Below, piece after piece: positions 41,306 to 52,447 of a stretch of DNA of 64,000 bases (its first letter is position 1; the number at the start of each line of letters is the position of its first letter). Position numbers and translations under genes: made by a program. The stretch is from Ruminococcus sp. GTDB taxonomy: Bacteria; Bacillota; Clostridia; Oscillospirales; Ruminococcaceae. Below the pieces are notes generated by a model. It had not been told where the DNA came from, did not search any database, and was given only the letters and a program-made list of their open reading frames with translations. The DNA lies in contig NZ_JAEFAJ010000002.1 of NCBI RefSeq assembly GCF_016287535.1, positions 62,001-126,000 on the forward strand. The letters are read 5' to 3'.

Positions 41306-42325
41306 TCAGCTGCCGGTCACAGTGCAGCCGGGGTAATAATGTTCAATTATCTCGCGCCAGCTTTTTCCTGCGGCAGCCATTGCGTTTGCCCCGTACTGGC
41401 TCATGCCCACTCCGTGTCCGAAGCCCTTGGTGGTAATGACTGCTCCGCTGCTGTCTGCGGCATATTCAAAGCTTGCCGAGCGCAGTCCGAGAGCGTCGCG
41501 GAGCTCTCCGCCTGTGACCGTCATATTCCCGACGGAAGCCGTAAGCACCGTGCCCGGATCGGATGTGGTCAGTACCTCTATCCATTTTTTTATGTCATCT
41601 CCGAGAACTATCCCCGGAAATGCTGCTTCGAGGGCGGCCTTCAGCTCCTCCTGCGTGTACTCCTTCTTTTCGCGGAAATGCGGAGCTGTCAGGTCGGAGC
41701 GGCTGTCGACCTCCACAAGATAATCAACGGAAGCACCCCAGACGTTTTCAGCGCTTTCTGTAAACCCCGGTGACATGGAGTGGAAAGCAGCTATTATGGG
41801 AGCGTCCTCGTATGTGATTATGAAGGGCAGCACCTCATCGGCGGCAGCGGCGATCTTGGTGTAATTTTCACTGAATTTTTCACCGAAGCATTCCTTTGCC
41901 TTCTCCTTTGTGAAAAAGCCCTGATACTTTGCGGTATCGTTGGAAAAGTCCGCGCCTCTGAGCTCTGCCGTGGGGGAGCTCCTCTCGCTTATGCGGCGGC
42001 GCTCGGCGTAGGTATGAGCTGCGACAGCCTGTGCTTTCAGGGCTTCCTCGCCGAAATCCGCAGGCATTTCCGCGCATACCGCTCCTATGACGTAGTCGCG
42101 GACAGGCACTTCCATGACCTCGCCGCTCTCGACGTCCAGCACCTTGTAGGGCTCGCCGGAAAACACCGTCTTTTTGCTTACTTTATCATCGTCAAAGCGG
42201 AACTCCTTCAGCTGTATCGTCCCGCCGGCGGAAACATCGTTTTTTCCGGATATACAGACGGGAACAGCAGGTATGACAGTTACGGATACTATCAGCAGCA
42301 GTGCTGCGGCAATTGCTTTTTTCAT
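41306..42325 (-). CDS. spoIID: SpoIID/LytB-family protein
   Basis: [72 protein letters not shown]. Confidence 0.93.
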   Translation of the reverse strand: MKKAIAAALLLIVSVTVIPAVPVCISGKNDVSAGGTIQLKEFRFDDDKVSKKTVFSGEPYKVLDVESGEVMEVPVRDYVIGAVCAEMPADFGEEALKAQAVAAHTYAERRRISERSSPTAELRGADFSNDTAKYQGFFTKEKAKECFGEKFSENYTKIAAAADEVLPFIITYEDAPIIAAFHSMSPGFTESAENVWGASVDYLVEVDSRSDLTAPHFREKKEYTQEELKAALEAAFPGIVLGDDIKKWIEVLTTSDPGTVLTASVGNMTVTGGELRDALGLRSASFEYAADSSGAVITTKGFGHGVGMSQYGANAMAAAGKSWREIIEHYYPGCTVTGS

Positions 42326-42386
42326 ACTTGTCCTCCATTCGGAACACCGGCTTGTTTACTGCTGTTTCTTTAATAAGAAATAATGT

Positions 42387-42415
42387 TTGACATTAAACAA
42401 GATATGGTGTATAAT
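42387..42415 (+). promoter_or_regulatory. Consensus sigma-A promoter for citrate synthase gene
   Basis: TTGACA-17 bp-TATAAT. Confidence 0.85.
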
Positions 42416-42448
42416 TAATAATGAATATGTTTTAGGAGAGTGATCAGG

Positions 42449-43807
42449 ATGCCGTCATATATTTCGGGCGCCAATATTACAGATTTATGCAGCAAGCTTG
42501 CTGAAAATACCGTCATAGATCAGAATCTTTATGAAAAGTATCACATCAAGAGAGGACTCCGCAACAGCGACGGTACCGGCGTAATGGCGGGTATTACAAA
42601 CATATGCAATGTTCACGGATATGTTATTAACGAGGGCGAAAGGGAACCTATCCCCGGACAGCTCATATACAGAGGCTATAACGTAAACGACCTTGTGGAG
42701 AATGTTGAACAGGACGACCGCTTCGGTTACGAGGAGACCGCTTTCCTTCTCCTCTTCGGTCATCTGCCGAATGAGAAGGAGCTCAAGACTTTCAGCTCCT
42801 ACATCTCCGTAAAAAGAGACCTCCCCAACGGTTTCGTTGAGGATATGATACTCAAGGCTCCGTCAAAGAATATCATGAACAAGCTGGCGCGTTCTGTGCT
42901 GGCTCTGTATTCCTACGACGACGAGTGCGAGAACAAGGGCCTTGAAAACGAAATGCGCACAGCGGTGAGCCTTATCGCAAAAATGCCTGTAATCATGGCA
43001 AACGCCTATCAGGTAAAGCGCAGGGTATTCGACAACCAGAGCATGATAATGCATCCCATAAATTACGAGGAAAACACGGCGCAGTGCATACTCTCGCTGC
43101 TCCGTCCCGACAGGAAGTACACCAAGGAAGAGGCTCAGATGCTCGACCGTCTGCTCATGCTCCAGGCAGAGCACGGCGGCGGAAACAACTCGACTTTTAC
43201 CTGCCGGGTACTCACTTCGTCGGGAACTGACCCCTATTCCGCTTATTCGTCGGCTATATGCTCACTGAAGGGACCGCGCCACGGCGGTGCCAACCTCCAG
43301 GTGATAAATATGCTCGACAACTTCAAGGCGAATATAAAGAACTGGGAAGACGAGGGCGAGGTCGCGGACTATATGCGCAAGACCATACTAAAGGAGACCA
43401 ATGACCATTCAGGTCTTATCTACGGTATGGGCCATGCGGTATACACCATATCCGACCCCCGTGCCGTTATCCTGAAGAAAAAGGCTTTCGAGCTCGCAAA
43501 GGGCAAGGACATAGAAGCAGAGTTCCGCCTACTTGAAACTATCGAGAGACTTACTCCCGAAGTGTTCAGAGAGATGAAGGGCAGCTGCAAGGTAATGTGC
43601 GCAAATGTTGATATGTATTCCGGACTTGTTTACAGAATGCTCGGTATCCCTGATGAGCTCTTTACTCCGCTTTTCGCTATCGCGCGTATGGCAGGCTGGG
43701 CTGCTCACCGCATGGAGGAGATACTCACGGGCGGAAGGATAATAAGACCCGCCTACAAGGCCATAGCAAAGGAAAAGGAATACATAAAGCTCTCTGAGCG
43801 CGAATGA
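42449..43807 (+). CDS. gltA: Citrate synthase
   Basis: IPGQLIYRGYNVNDLVENV; LKGPRHGGANLQVINML; SGLIYGMGHAVYTISDPRA. Confidence 0.92.
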   Translation: MPSYISGANITDLCSKLAENTVIDQNLYEKYHIKRGLRNSDGTGVMAGITNICNVHGYVINEGEREPIPGQLIYRGYNVNDLVENVEQDDRFGYEETAFLLLFGHLPNEKELKTFSSYISVKRDLPNGFVEDMILKAPSKNIMNKLARSVLALYSYDDECENKGLENEMRTAVSLIAKMPVIMANAYQVKRRVFDNQSMIMHPINYEENTAQCILSLLRPDRKYTKEEAQMLDRLLMLQAEHGGGNNSTFTCRVLTSSGTDPYSAYSSAICSLKGPRHGGANLQVINMLDNFKANIKNWEDEGEVADYMRKTILKETNDHSGLIYGMGHAVYTISDPRAVILKKKAFELAKGKDIEAEFRLLETIERLTPEVFREMKGSCKVMCANVDMYSGLVYRMLGIPDELFTPLFAIARMAGWAAHRMEEILTGGRIIRPAYKAIAKEKEYIKLSERE

Positions 43808-45162
43808 CCTTTACAGGATATATGAAAAAAATTTCAGCGATTATCACAGCCCTCTCAACGGGGGCTGCGCTTACGGGCTGTACCTTCGGTGCAAGCATAG
43901 ACACGCTCATGACTCCTCCAAAGCTCAGTGTCGAGCAGGAACAGATATATTCAAAACTGACCGACCCGACAGGAGCTTCAACGATAAGCCTCAAATATCC
44001 GAAATCGGGCAAATATCTCTCCGCCTTCATAATCGAGGATATCGATGACGACGGCGGCAATGAAGCTATCGTGTTCTATGAGAGGAAAAACCATGCGGCA
44101 GACGAGAATCCGCTGCGTATAAACGTCCTCGACAAAGAGGGCGATGAGTGGAAATCGGTCTATGACACGGCGGCGGAAGGCAGCGAGATCGAAGAGGTCA
44201 TAATCTCAAAGCTCGGCTCAAACAAAAGGACGAACATCATCGTCGGAACAAGTATCATAAACCGTTCCGAGAAGAATGTTTCCATATACAACTACTCAAA
44301 CGGAGAACTGATGAAGCAGATATTCGATGCTCCCGCTTCGTCGGATGAACCTTATTCTTACATAGGCGTAAAGGATCTCGATTCCGACGGACAAAACGAG
44401 TTCCTGAGGTTTACGGGAGCGTCCAACGGCACTCCTGCCACGGCTAATGTGTATACTCTCGACAAGAACGGCAATTTCAACAACGCTTCCATCGGGCTGA
44501 GTGAGAACTTCGGTGATTTCACGATAAACTACGGCAGGCTGCCTGACGGGAATACCGGTATATACATCGACGCTGTGTCCGGAACGGGAACTATCCAGTC
44601 GGACGTGGTGTATATGCAGGACGGCTCGCTGCAAAGGTTCTTCAGCACTCCTGAAGAGGCTTCCGTGACTGAAAGATCAGCCGGCTGCACCTGCTTTGAC
44701 GTGGACGGCGACGGCAGCATAGAGATACCGGTGCAGAAAGCAGCTCCGGGATATGAATATTACGACGACAGCGAAAAGCTGAAGCTGACAGAGTGGATGA
44801 AGATAAACAGCGATATGAAGCTGCAGAGGTGCTATGTATCCTATTACAGCCTTAATGACGGATATATCTTCATTTTCCCCGACAGGTGGGTGGGAAAGGT
44901 AACTCTGAAGACTGATCTCATAAACGACGAGATCGTTTTCTGCGCCTATGACAAAAAGATCATCGGAAGAGACCTTATGAACATTTTCTGCGCCGAGGAC
45001 GCTCCTTCATGTGAGGACAGGCTAATGGGAGAATATATGCTGATGCATACAAAAGGCGATTCGTCTTACCTTGCGTATATCCCCAATAACACCGGCACTG
45101 ACGGCGACGGTCTTTCCATAACGGCGGGAGAAGCTGCCATAGGCTTCAGGACAAGAGACTGA
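43804..45162 (+). CDS. Putative lipoprotein
   Basis: Lipobox ALTGC after MKKISAIITALSTGA; VCBS/FG-GAP-like DxDxDG segments (DIDDDGGNE, DLDSDGQNE, DVDGDGSIE). Confidence 0.75.
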   Translation: MTFTGYMKKISAIITALSTGAALTGCTFGASIDTLMTPPKLSVEQEQIYSKLTDPTGASTISLKYPKSGKYLSAFIIEDIDDDGGNEAIVFYERKNHAADENPLRINVLDKEGDEWKSVYDTAAEGSEIEEVIISKLGSNKRTNIIVGTSIINRSEKNVSIYNYSNGELMKQIFDAPASSDEPYSYIGVKDLDSDGQNEFLRFTGASNGTPATANVYTLDKNGNFNNASIGLSENFGDFTINYGRLPDGNTGIYIDAVSGTGTIQSDVVYMQDGSLQRFFSTPEEASVTERSAGCTCFDVDGDGSIEIPVQKAAPGYEYYDDSEKLKLTEWMKINSDMKLQRCYVSYYSLNDGYIFIFPDRWVGKVTLKTDLINDEIVFCAYDKKIIGRDLMNIFCAEDAPSCEDRLMGEYMLMHTKGDSSYLAYIPNNTGTDGDGLSITAGEAAIGFRTRD

Positions 45163-45217
45163 TATTACCCGGTCTGAATGCCTACCGGGAAATAATACAT
45201 AAAGGAGTGATACTCTC

Positions 45218-45919
45218 ATGAAACGTATTCTTATATGCGAGGACGAGGATACAATACGTGAATTCGTTGTAATAAACCTCAAGCGTGCAGGCTATGACGT
45301 AGTCGATGTAAGCTGCGGCGAGGACGCGCTCAAGACCTTTGAGGCAGAGCACGGGAATTTCGATATCGTCCTGCTCGATATAATGATGCCTGGTATAGAC
45401 GGTTTCACAGTCTGCAAGAAGATACGTGAAAAAAGCTCTACCATCGGAATAATCATGCTTACTGCAAGGACACAGGAAATGGACAAGGTCAGCGGTCTTA
45501 TGATAGGCGCGGACGATTATATCACCAAACCTTTCTCACCGTCAGAGCTTACCGCCCGTGTTGACGCTATCTACAGGCGGGTATGCATGAGCTTCATCAA
45601 GAGCGAGAAACAGTCCGTCATAGAGAGCGGTCCCTTCGTGCTTAACCTGAAAAGCCGCACCGTCACAAAGGACGGCAATCCTATAGAGCTTACACAGGTA
45701 GAGTACCAGATACTTGAGTTCTTCATGAACAACAAGAATACCGCTCTTGACCGTGCGAGCATCCTCAACCATATATGGGGCGAGAGCTACTACGGCGACG
45801 ATAAGATAGTAGACGTCAATATAAGACGTATCCGTATGAAAATAGAGGAGGAACCCTCCAACCCCAAATATATCATCACTATATGGGGCTACGGATATAA
45901 GTGGAATGACGGACAGTAA
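45218..45919 (+). CDS. OmpR-family response regulator
   Basis: ILICEDEDTIREFV, VLLDIMMPGIDGF, winged-helix DVNIRRIRMKIEEEPSNPKYIITIWGYGYKW. Confidence 0.96.
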   Translation: MKRILICEDEDTIREFVVINLKRAGYDVVDVSCGEDALKTFEAEHGNFDIVLLDIMMPGIDGFTVCKKIREKSSTIGIIMLTARTQEMDKVSGLMIGADDYITKPFSPSELTARVDAIYRRVCMSFIKSEKQSVIESGPFVLNLKSRTVTKDGNPIELTQVEYQILEFFMNNKNTALDRASILNHIWGESYYGDDKIVDVNIRRIRMKIEEEPSNPKYIITIWGYGYKWNDGQ

Positions 45920-47322
45920 TGGCTAAACACAGTATCACCAAGCGCTGGATATTCAACAATCTCGGCGTTGTCGTGCTTGCTATTCTCGTCATTGATATGG
46001 CCATAATCTATGCTGTGCAGAATTATTTCTACAGCAATGCGAAGCAGTACCTTATATCAAAGCTGAATGCCGTAACGAGCGTGCTGAGTATCCATTCTCA
46101 GGACAGCTCGTCGAATTTCTCGGCTGAAATGAGAAAAATGCTTGAGACCTTCAACGAGAAGGACAAGATAGAGCTGATGGCGATAAACTCAAAGGGAAGA
46201 GTTGTTCTGACTTCTTCGGGATTTTCGCCGGACGCAGGCGATCCTATGCCGGATTACGATAAAGCCCTCAGCAAAAGCGAGGGTGACCAGGTGTACAGAC
46301 TGAACAGAGGCGAAAAGATCCTTGCGGTATCTGTGCCGATAGACTCCATGAGCAGCGAGTACAGCGCCGTCAGAATGGTGACGTCCCTTGAAAAGATAGA
46401 CGATACCATAAAGAATTACGCCATCGCGATAACCATCGTCTGCCTTGTGATAATACTCATAATCGTGATGACAGGTCTGTATTTCGCAGGCTCGATCGTC
46501 AGACCGATACGGCAGATAAGCGGTATAGCGCGTAAGTATGCTATGGGCGACTTCTCCAGACGTATCGAGAACGACAGCGACGACGAGATAGGCGACCTCT
46601 GTACGGCTATAAACAATATGGCTGACGAGCTCTCCGCCACAGAGGCGATGAAGAACGAGTTCATATCTTCGGTATCACATGAGCTGAGAACTCCCCTTAC
46701 TGCCATAAAGGGCTGGGCGGAGACGCTCATGATAGACGGCGGAGGCAGTCCCGACACAATGAAGAAGGGCGTAGGAGTAATCGTCAACGAGACTGAGCGC
46801 CTTTCACAGATGGTAGAGGAGCTCCTTGACTTCTCCCGTATGCAGAACGGTCACTTCACTCTCCAGAATGCGAATATGGATATCCTCGCAGAGCTCGGTG
46901 ACGCTGTGCTGATATACAGCGACAAGGCAAGGCGTGAGGAAAAGGAGATAATCTACAACGAGCCTGAGATGCTCCCCTTCGTGTACGGAGACAAGAACCG
47001 CATACGTCAGGTGTTCATCAATGTCATAGACAATGCGGTAAAGTATTCCTCGGCAGGAGATACCGTTACCATAATGGCTTATGAAAAAGGCGGCAGCGTC
47101 GTTGTCATGGTGACCGACACCGGCTGCGGAATAAAGGAATCAGACCTTTCAAAAGTTAAGACCAAGTTCTACAAGGCGAACCACACGCGCCGCGGCTCAG
47201 GTATAGGACTTGCCGTTGCAGATGAGATAATAACCATGCACGGCGGCACTATGGATGTTACCAGCGAGGGCGAGGGAAAGGGTACAACAGTTATCATCAC
47301 CCTTCCTGCGGTAAAGCCGTAA
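45919..47322 (+). CDS. Sensor histidine kinase
   Basis: HAMP; FISSVSHELRTPLTAIKGWAETLM; NVIDNAVKYS; DTGCGIKESDLSKV. Confidence 0.96.
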   Translation: MAKHSITKRWIFNNLGVVVLAILVIDMAIIYAVQNYFYSNAKQYLISKLNAVTSVLSIHSQDSSSNFSAEMRKMLETFNEKDKIELMAINSKGRVVLTSSGFSPDAGDPMPDYDKALSKSEGDQVYRLNRGEKILAVSVPIDSMSSEYSAVRMVTSLEKIDDTIKNYAIAITIVCLVIILIIVMTGLYFAGSIVRPIRQISGIARKYAMGDFSRRIENDSDDEIGDLCTAINNMADELSATEAMKNEFISSVSHELRTPLTAIKGWAETLMIDGGGSPDTMKKGVGVIVNETERLSQMVEELLDFSRMQNGHFTLQNANMDILAELGDAVLIYSDKARREEKEIIYNEPEMLPFVYGDKNRIRQVFINVIDNAVKYSSAGDTVTIMAYEKGGSVVVMVTDTGCGIKESDLSKVKTKFYKANHTRRGSGIGLAVADEIITMHGGTMDVTSEGEGKGTTVIITLPAVKP

Positions 47323-47357
47323 GGCGGACAGAATACTGAATTCAATAAGGTGAAAAC

Positions 47358-48389
47358 ATGGAAAAAAACGATAATACACAGGAAAAATTCAAATCAAAGA
47401 TAGGCGGTCAGGCTCTCATAGAGGGCATAATGATGCTGGGACCTACAAAGGGCGCAATGGCTTGCAGGCTCCCCGACGGTACTGTTGACCTGGAGACATG
47501 GGACGAGAATAACGGAAAGAACGCCCCGTGGTACAGGAAAGTTCCGCTGGTAAGAGGCTGTACGGGCTTTGTCATATCCCTTGTCAAAGGCTATAAGTAC
47601 ATGATGAAGTCTGCGGAAAAGCAGATGCCTGAGGACGAGGAGGACGGAAAGGAAAAGAAAAATAAGAAAACGGCTGATACCGACACCGCGCCTGCAATAG
47701 CCGGCGATGCTGCGGTCAGTGCCGGCAGTACAGCTGCTGAAGCTGTTCCCGAAAAGAAAAAGGAAGGCTCAGGATATGATATATTCATGTACCTCGGCAT
47801 ACTCCTCGGAGTAGTAATGGCTCTGGGACTTTTTGTCATGCTCCCCAAGTGGATAGTGGGACTTATCCCCTCCGTAAAGGAGAATCGCTTCCTGCGCTCT
47901 CTCCTTGAGGGCGTTGTGAAGATAGTCCTTTTCGTTGTATATATGTACCTTACAAGTCTAATGAAGGATATACGCAGACAGTTCATGTATCACGGCGCAG
48001 AGCACAAGACCATTGCCTGCCATGAGGCGGAGCTCCCGCTCACAGTTGAGAATATCCGCAAGCAGAGCCGCTTCCACAAGCGCTGCGGCACCAGCTTCAT
48101 ATTCATAGTTCTTATCGTAAGTATATTCGTGATGTGCTTCGTGCCTTTCACGGTAACATGGCAGCGTATAGTTGCTTCACTGGTGCTGCTGCCGCTTGTT
48201 GTGGGTATCTCCTACGAGTTTATACGCCTTGCGGGAAATAACGACAACCTCTTCACACGTATCCTTTCCGCTCCCGGACTCGCAATGCAGCGCATAACCA
48301 CTCGTGAGCCCGACGACAGTATGATAGAGATAGCGATAGCAGCTATGACTCCCTGTATCCCTCAGGACAAGGAGGAGGACAGGTGGTAA
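47358..48389 (+). CDS. DUF1385 family membrane protein
   Basis: IGGQALIEGIMMLGPTKGAMACRLPDG; YHGAEHKTIACHEAELPLTVENIRKQSRFHKRCGTSF. Confidence 0.92.
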   Translation: MEKNDNTQEKFKSKIGGQALIEGIMMLGPTKGAMACRLPDGTVDLETWDENNGKNAPWYRKVPLVRGCTGFVISLVKGYKYMMKSAEKQMPEDEEDGKEKKNKKTADTDTAPAIAGDAAVSAGSTAAEAVPEKKKEGSGYDIFMYLGILLGVVMALGLFVMLPKWIVGLIPSVKENRFLRSLLEGVVKIVLFVVYMYLTSLMKDIRRQFMYHGAEHKTIACHEAELPLTVENIRKQSRFHKRCGTSFIFIVLIVSIFVMCFVPFTVTWQRIVASLVLLPLVVGISYEFIRLAGNNDNLFTRILSAPGLAMQRITTREPDDSMIEIAIAAMTPCIPQDKEEDRW

Positions 48390-49231
48390 GCCGCGGCGAG
48401 CTTTTTGCAAAATGCCGCGGGCTCATAGCCCTGCGTGACGAGGAGTCCGCGGACTTTGACACCGCCTGTATATTTCAGGATATGCTGGGGGAGAAGTTCC
48501 CCATGTTCGCTCCGAAGGAGCCTGTTCCCGATGAGAAGGCTGCGGAGATACTTTCTCTTGCAAAGCGCCGTTCCGAGGGCTATCCCCTGCAGTATCTGCT
48601 GGGACAGTGGGAGTTCTGGGGCTGCAATTTCAAGGTGGGCGAGGGTGTTCTCATACCCCGTCCCGATACGGAAACTCTTGTGGAGCAGATACTCGATATA
48701 TGTCGCAGGGAAAAGCTTACAGCGCCCAAGATAGCCGATCTTTGCAGCGGCAGCGGCTGTATAGCCGTAGCGCTGAAAAAGGAGCTCCCCCAAGCGGAGG
48801 TATACGCCGTGGAACTGTCTGAAAAGGCTCTGTACTATCTGAGACAGAACACAGAGCTAAACGGCTGCGGCGATATAAAAATAATAAGCGGCGATGTGCT
48901 GAGAAGTGAAACTGCCCGTCAGATAACGGGACTTGATATACTTGTGAGCAATCCCCCTTACCTTACCTCGCAGGACATGAGTGAGCTCATGACAGAGGTG
49001 AGATACGAGCCTGAATCGGCGCTTTTCGGCGGCAAGGACGGTCTCGACTTCTACAGAGCCATGACAAGGCTGTGGAAAGCTTCCATAAAGAACGGCGGAT
49101 ATATCGTATATGAGTTCGGTCTCGGTCAGCATGACGCCGTAAAGGATATACTCGAAAAAAACGGTTTCGCCGACGTTGAGCTTCGGCGTGACGGCGGGGG
49201 AATAATCAGAACAGCCGCCGCCGTGAATTGA
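48383..49231 (+). CDS. prmC: Release factor glutamine methyltransferase
   Basis: YLLGQWEFWGCNFKVGEGVLIPRPDTETLVEQ; NPPYLTSQDM. Confidence 0.95.
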   Translation: MVSRGELFAKCRGLIALRDEESADFDTACIFQDMLGEKFPMFAPKEPVPDEKAAEILSLAKRRSEGYPLQYLLGQWEFWGCNFKVGEGVLIPRPDTETLVEQILDICRREKLTAPKIADLCSGSGCIAVALKKELPQAEVYAVELSEKALYYLRQNTELNGCGDIKIISGDVLRSETARQITGLDILVSNPPYLTSQDMSELMTEVRYEPESALFGGKDGLDFYRAMTRLWKASIKNGGYIVYEFGLGQHDAVKDILEKNGFADVELRRDGGGIIRTAAAVN

Positions 49232-49294
49232 TTTTTAGGTTTTTCAGGAATTTTAAAGCTTAATATATTATAATACAGTACGGAGGAAATACCA

Positions 49295-50476
49295 ATGGCA
49301 AAAAAGGAACTTGCTAAAAAGCCTACAGTTGTCAGAGTTACAGCCGTAGAGGACAAGAAAGCCGCTCTTGACGGCGCTCTCAAGCAGATAGAAAAGAAGT
49401 ACGGCGCAGGCGCGGTAATGCGCCTCGGACAGACAAAGACCCTGAATGTTGACGCTATCCCCACTGGTTCCATGACTCTCGATATGGCGCTTGGTATAGG
49501 CGGCGTTCCGAGAGGACGTATCGTTGAGATATACGGCCCTGAGAGCTCCGGTAAGACCACAGTTGCGCTGTCTATCGTGGCTCAGGCACAGAAGGCAGGC
49601 GGAGAAGCCGCGTTCATAGACGTTGAGCACGCTCTCGACCCTGTTTACGCAAAGGCTCTTGGAGTAAATATCGACAATCTTCTCGTTTCGCAGCCTGACA
49701 GCGGCGAACAGGCTCTCGAAATAGCTGAGGCTCTTATCCGTTCGGGCGCTATCGATGTAATAGTTCTCGACTCTATCGCCGCTATGACCACCCGTGCCGA
49801 GATAGACGGCGAAATGGGTGATCTCCATGTAGGTCAGCTGGCGAGACTTATGTCACAGGCTATGAGAAAGCTCACAGCGGCTATATCAAAGTCCAACTGT
49901 GTTGCTATATTCATCAATCAGATACGCGAAAAGATAGGCGTTATGTACGGAAATCCCGAAACTACTCCCGGCGGTCGTGCGCTGAAGTTCTATTCATCGG
50001 TGCGTATCGAGGTAAGAAAGGGCGAGGTGCTGAAATCCGGTACTGATGTTATTGGTGCAAGCACACGCTGCAAGATAGTAAAGAACAAGGTAGCTCCTCC
50101 TTTCAAGGAGTGCGAATTCGACCTTATGTACGGCAGCGGAATCTCCCGTACAGGTGAGGTGCTCGACCTTGCCGTAGACCTTGACATCATCAAGAAGGGC
50201 GGCTCGTGGTTCAGCTACAAGGATCAGAAGCTTGGACAGGGACGTGATAACGTAAAGGAGCTGCTCCAGAACGACGAAAAGCTCATGAAGGAGATTGAGG
50301 AGCAGATACTGGCAAGAAAGGACGAGCTGAACGCTTCTGTTGCAAAGAAGAGCAAGCCCGCGGCAGCTCCGGCTGCTGAAAAGCCTGCGGCTGAGAGCGG
50401 AGAAGGCGCTTCAGACGAGGACGTTCTTGCAAGCTTTGACGAGAACTTTGAGGAGTTCACGCCGGCTGAGGAATAA
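49295..50476 (+). CDS. recA: Recombinase A
   Basis: [73 protein letters not shown]. Confidence 0.99.
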   Translation: MAKKELAKKPTVVRVTAVEDKKAALDGALKQIEKKYGAGAVMRLGQTKTLNVDAIPTGSMTLDMALGIGGVPRGRIVEIYGPESSGKTTVALSIVAQAQKAGGEAAFIDVEHALDPVYAKALGVNIDNLLVSQPDSGEQALEIAEALIRSGAIDVIVLDSIAAMTTRAEIDGEMGDLHVGQLARLMSQAMRKLTAAISKSNCVAIFINQIREKIGVMYGNPETTPGGRALKFYSSVRIEVRKGEVLKSGTDVIGASTRCKIVKNKVAPPFKECEFDLMYGSGISRTGEVLDLAVDLDIIKKGGSWFSYKDQKLGQGRDNVKELLQNDEKLMKEIEEQILARKDELNASVAKKSKPAAAPAAEKPAAESGEGASDEDVLASFDENFEEFTPAEE

Positions 50477-51117
50477 TGAAGATAATATCCGTTGCGCGGT
50501 ACAAGGGCTCGACCTACGAAGCGGAACTTGACGACGGGCGGAAGCTCTATCTCCATGCCGATATAATCACTGATTTCGGTATACGTCCCGGTATGGAGAC
50601 AGACAGGGAGACCCTGAAAAAGATTGTCTACGCTTCCAACTTCCGCAGAGCCTATCAGCGGGCTCTTTACTTGCTGGACTACAGAGACTATACTTATTCG
50701 GAAATGTTCGGAAAGCTCATTGAGAACTATAAAAGCGAGCCGCTTTGCACTGCGGTCATGAAAAGACTCACTGAGCACGGCTTCATAGATGATGTGCGAT
50801 ACGCTGAGCGTATGGCGCGAAAGCTCGTTGAGGTAAAGCGCTTCGGCTCACGCCGCTGCAAGAGAGAGCTCATGCAGAAGGGTATAAGCGAATATATCGC
50901 AGAGGACGCTCTCGCCCCCTACAGCGATACCTTCGGGAAGAACCTTATGGAGCTGCTGAAAACCAAGCATTCCCGATACCTTACAGACCGTGAGGACAGA
51001 AAAACAATAGAAAAGGTCAAAAGCGCACTTGTGCGGTACGGCTATGATTTTACAGAGATAAACCGCGCCGTTAAGGAGTATTTTGAATGTGCGGACGATC
51101 TTGAGGAGGAAAACTGA
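50476..51117 (+). CDS. recX: Regulatory protein RecX
   Basis: ALYLLDYRDYTYSEMFGKLIENY, GFIDDVRYAERMARKLVE; overlaps recA stop. Confidence 0.92.
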   Translation: MKIISVARYKGSTYEAELDDGRKLYLHADIITDFGIRPGMETDRETLKKIVYASNFRRAYQRALYLLDYRDYTYSEMFGKLIENYKSEPLCTAVMKRLTEHGFIDDVRYAERMARKLVEVKRFGSRRCKRELMQKGISEYIAEDALAPYSDTFGKNLMELLKTKHSRYLTDREDRKTIEKVKSALVRYGYDFTEINRAVKEYFECADDLEEEN

Positions 51118-51118
51118 T

Positions 51119-52447
51119 ATGGCGATCAAGGTGGGCATGGTGTCCCTTGGCTGCTCGAAAAATCTTGTTGACTCTGAGCGTATGCTCTACAAGCTCAGGA
51201 GCCACGGCTACAAGCTTGTGACAGAGCCGGGGCTTGCCGATGTGGCAGTCGTCAATACCTGCGGCTTCATAAAGGCCGCAAAGGAAGAAGCTATAGAAAC
51301 TATCCTTGAACTGGGAAAGCTCAAGGAGGAGGGCAGTCTCAAAAAGATTATCATAACAGGCTGTCTTGTGGAAAGGTACAAGGAGGAGGCTGCGGCGCAG
51401 TTCCCCGAAGCGGACGCCGTTATAGGCATAGGTGACACAAAGGATATAGTCGATATCCTCGACCACGTTCTTGCGGACGAGCGCGTCGTGCGCTTTGCTC
51501 CCAAGCTTGACGCGGAGCTCTGCGGAGAGAGGATAATATCCACCCTGCCATTCTTTACTTACCTTAAAGTCGCGGAGGGCTGTTCGAACTGCTGCACCTA
51601 CTGCGCTATACCCATGATAAGGGGGAAATTCCGCAGCGTCCCTATGGAAAAGCTCATAGAGGAAGCGAGATTCCTTGCTGACAACGGCGTTACGGAGCTT
51701 GTGGTCATCGCACAGGATACGGCTCAGTACGGAAAGGATCTCTACGGCGAGCCGAAACTGGCGGAGCTTCTCACAGAGCTGTGCAAAATAGACGGTCTCC
51801 GCTGGATACGCACCCTTTACTGCTATCCGGAGCGCATAACCGACGAGCTTCTTGACGTTATCGCCCGTGAGGAAAAGCTTGTAAAGTACCTTGAGGTACC
51901 GATACAGCACTGCAGCGGGGATATACTTTCAAGCATGAACCGCTGGGGCGATGCCGAAAAGCTGGAGGCGCTGTTTGCGCATATACGCGAAAAGATACCG
52001 GGAGTTGTACTCAGGACTACGCTTATTACAGGCTTTCCCGGTGAGACTGAGGAGCAGTTCGAGGAGCTGGCTGAATTCGTGAAGAGAGTACGCTTTGACA
52101 GACTGGGCTGCTTTGCTTATTCACGTGAGGAGGGCACCAAGGCTTACGATATGCCTGGTCAGGTTGACGAGGAAACTGCCGCCCACCGCGCGGATATCAT
52201 AATGGAGCAGCAGATGCTCATCAGCTGCGAGAACAACGAAAAGCTCATGGGCGAAGAGCTTGAAGCTGTTGTTGAAGGCTTTGACAAGTTCGGTGAGTGC
52301 TGGTTCGGAAGGACGCGGCTCGACGCTCCCGATATTGACGGAAAAGTATTCTTTACTTCGGAAAAACCGCTTGAGATCGGAGATCATGTAAGAATAAGGA
52401 TCACTGATACACTTGATTATGACCTGATAGGAGAGGTGATAAAATAA
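51119..52447 (+). CDS. rimO: Ribosomal protein S12 methylthiotransferase
   Basis: KVGMVSLGCSKNLVDSERML; EGCSNCCTYCAIPMIRGKFRS; LQVPIQH-type motif; TRAM domain. Confidence 0.96.
   Translation: MAIKVGMVSLGCSKNLVDSERMLYKLRSHGYKLVTEPGLADVAVVNTCGFIKAAKEEAIETILELGKLKEEGSLKKIIITGCLVERYKEEAAAQFPEADAVIGIGDTKDIVDILDHVLADERVVRFAPKLDAELCGERIISTLPFFTYLKVAEGCSNCCTYCAIPMIRGKFRSVPMEKLIEEARFLADNGVTELVVIAQDTAQYGKDLYGEPKLAELLTELCKIDGLRWIRTLYCYPERITDELLDVIAREEKLVKYLEVPIQHCSGDILSSMNRWGDAEKLEALFAHIREKIPGVVLRTTLITGFPGETEEQFEELAEFVKRVRFDRLGCFAYSREEGTKAYDMPGQVDEETAAHRADIIMEQQMLISCENNEKLMGEELEAVVEGFDKFGECWFGRTRLDAPDIDGKVFFTSEKPLEIGDHVRIRITDTLDYDLIGEVIK

Noticed and set aside
51071-51910. 279-aa minus-strand ORF opposite rimO
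   Set aside because: Antisense to a confident rimO; no conserved motifs.
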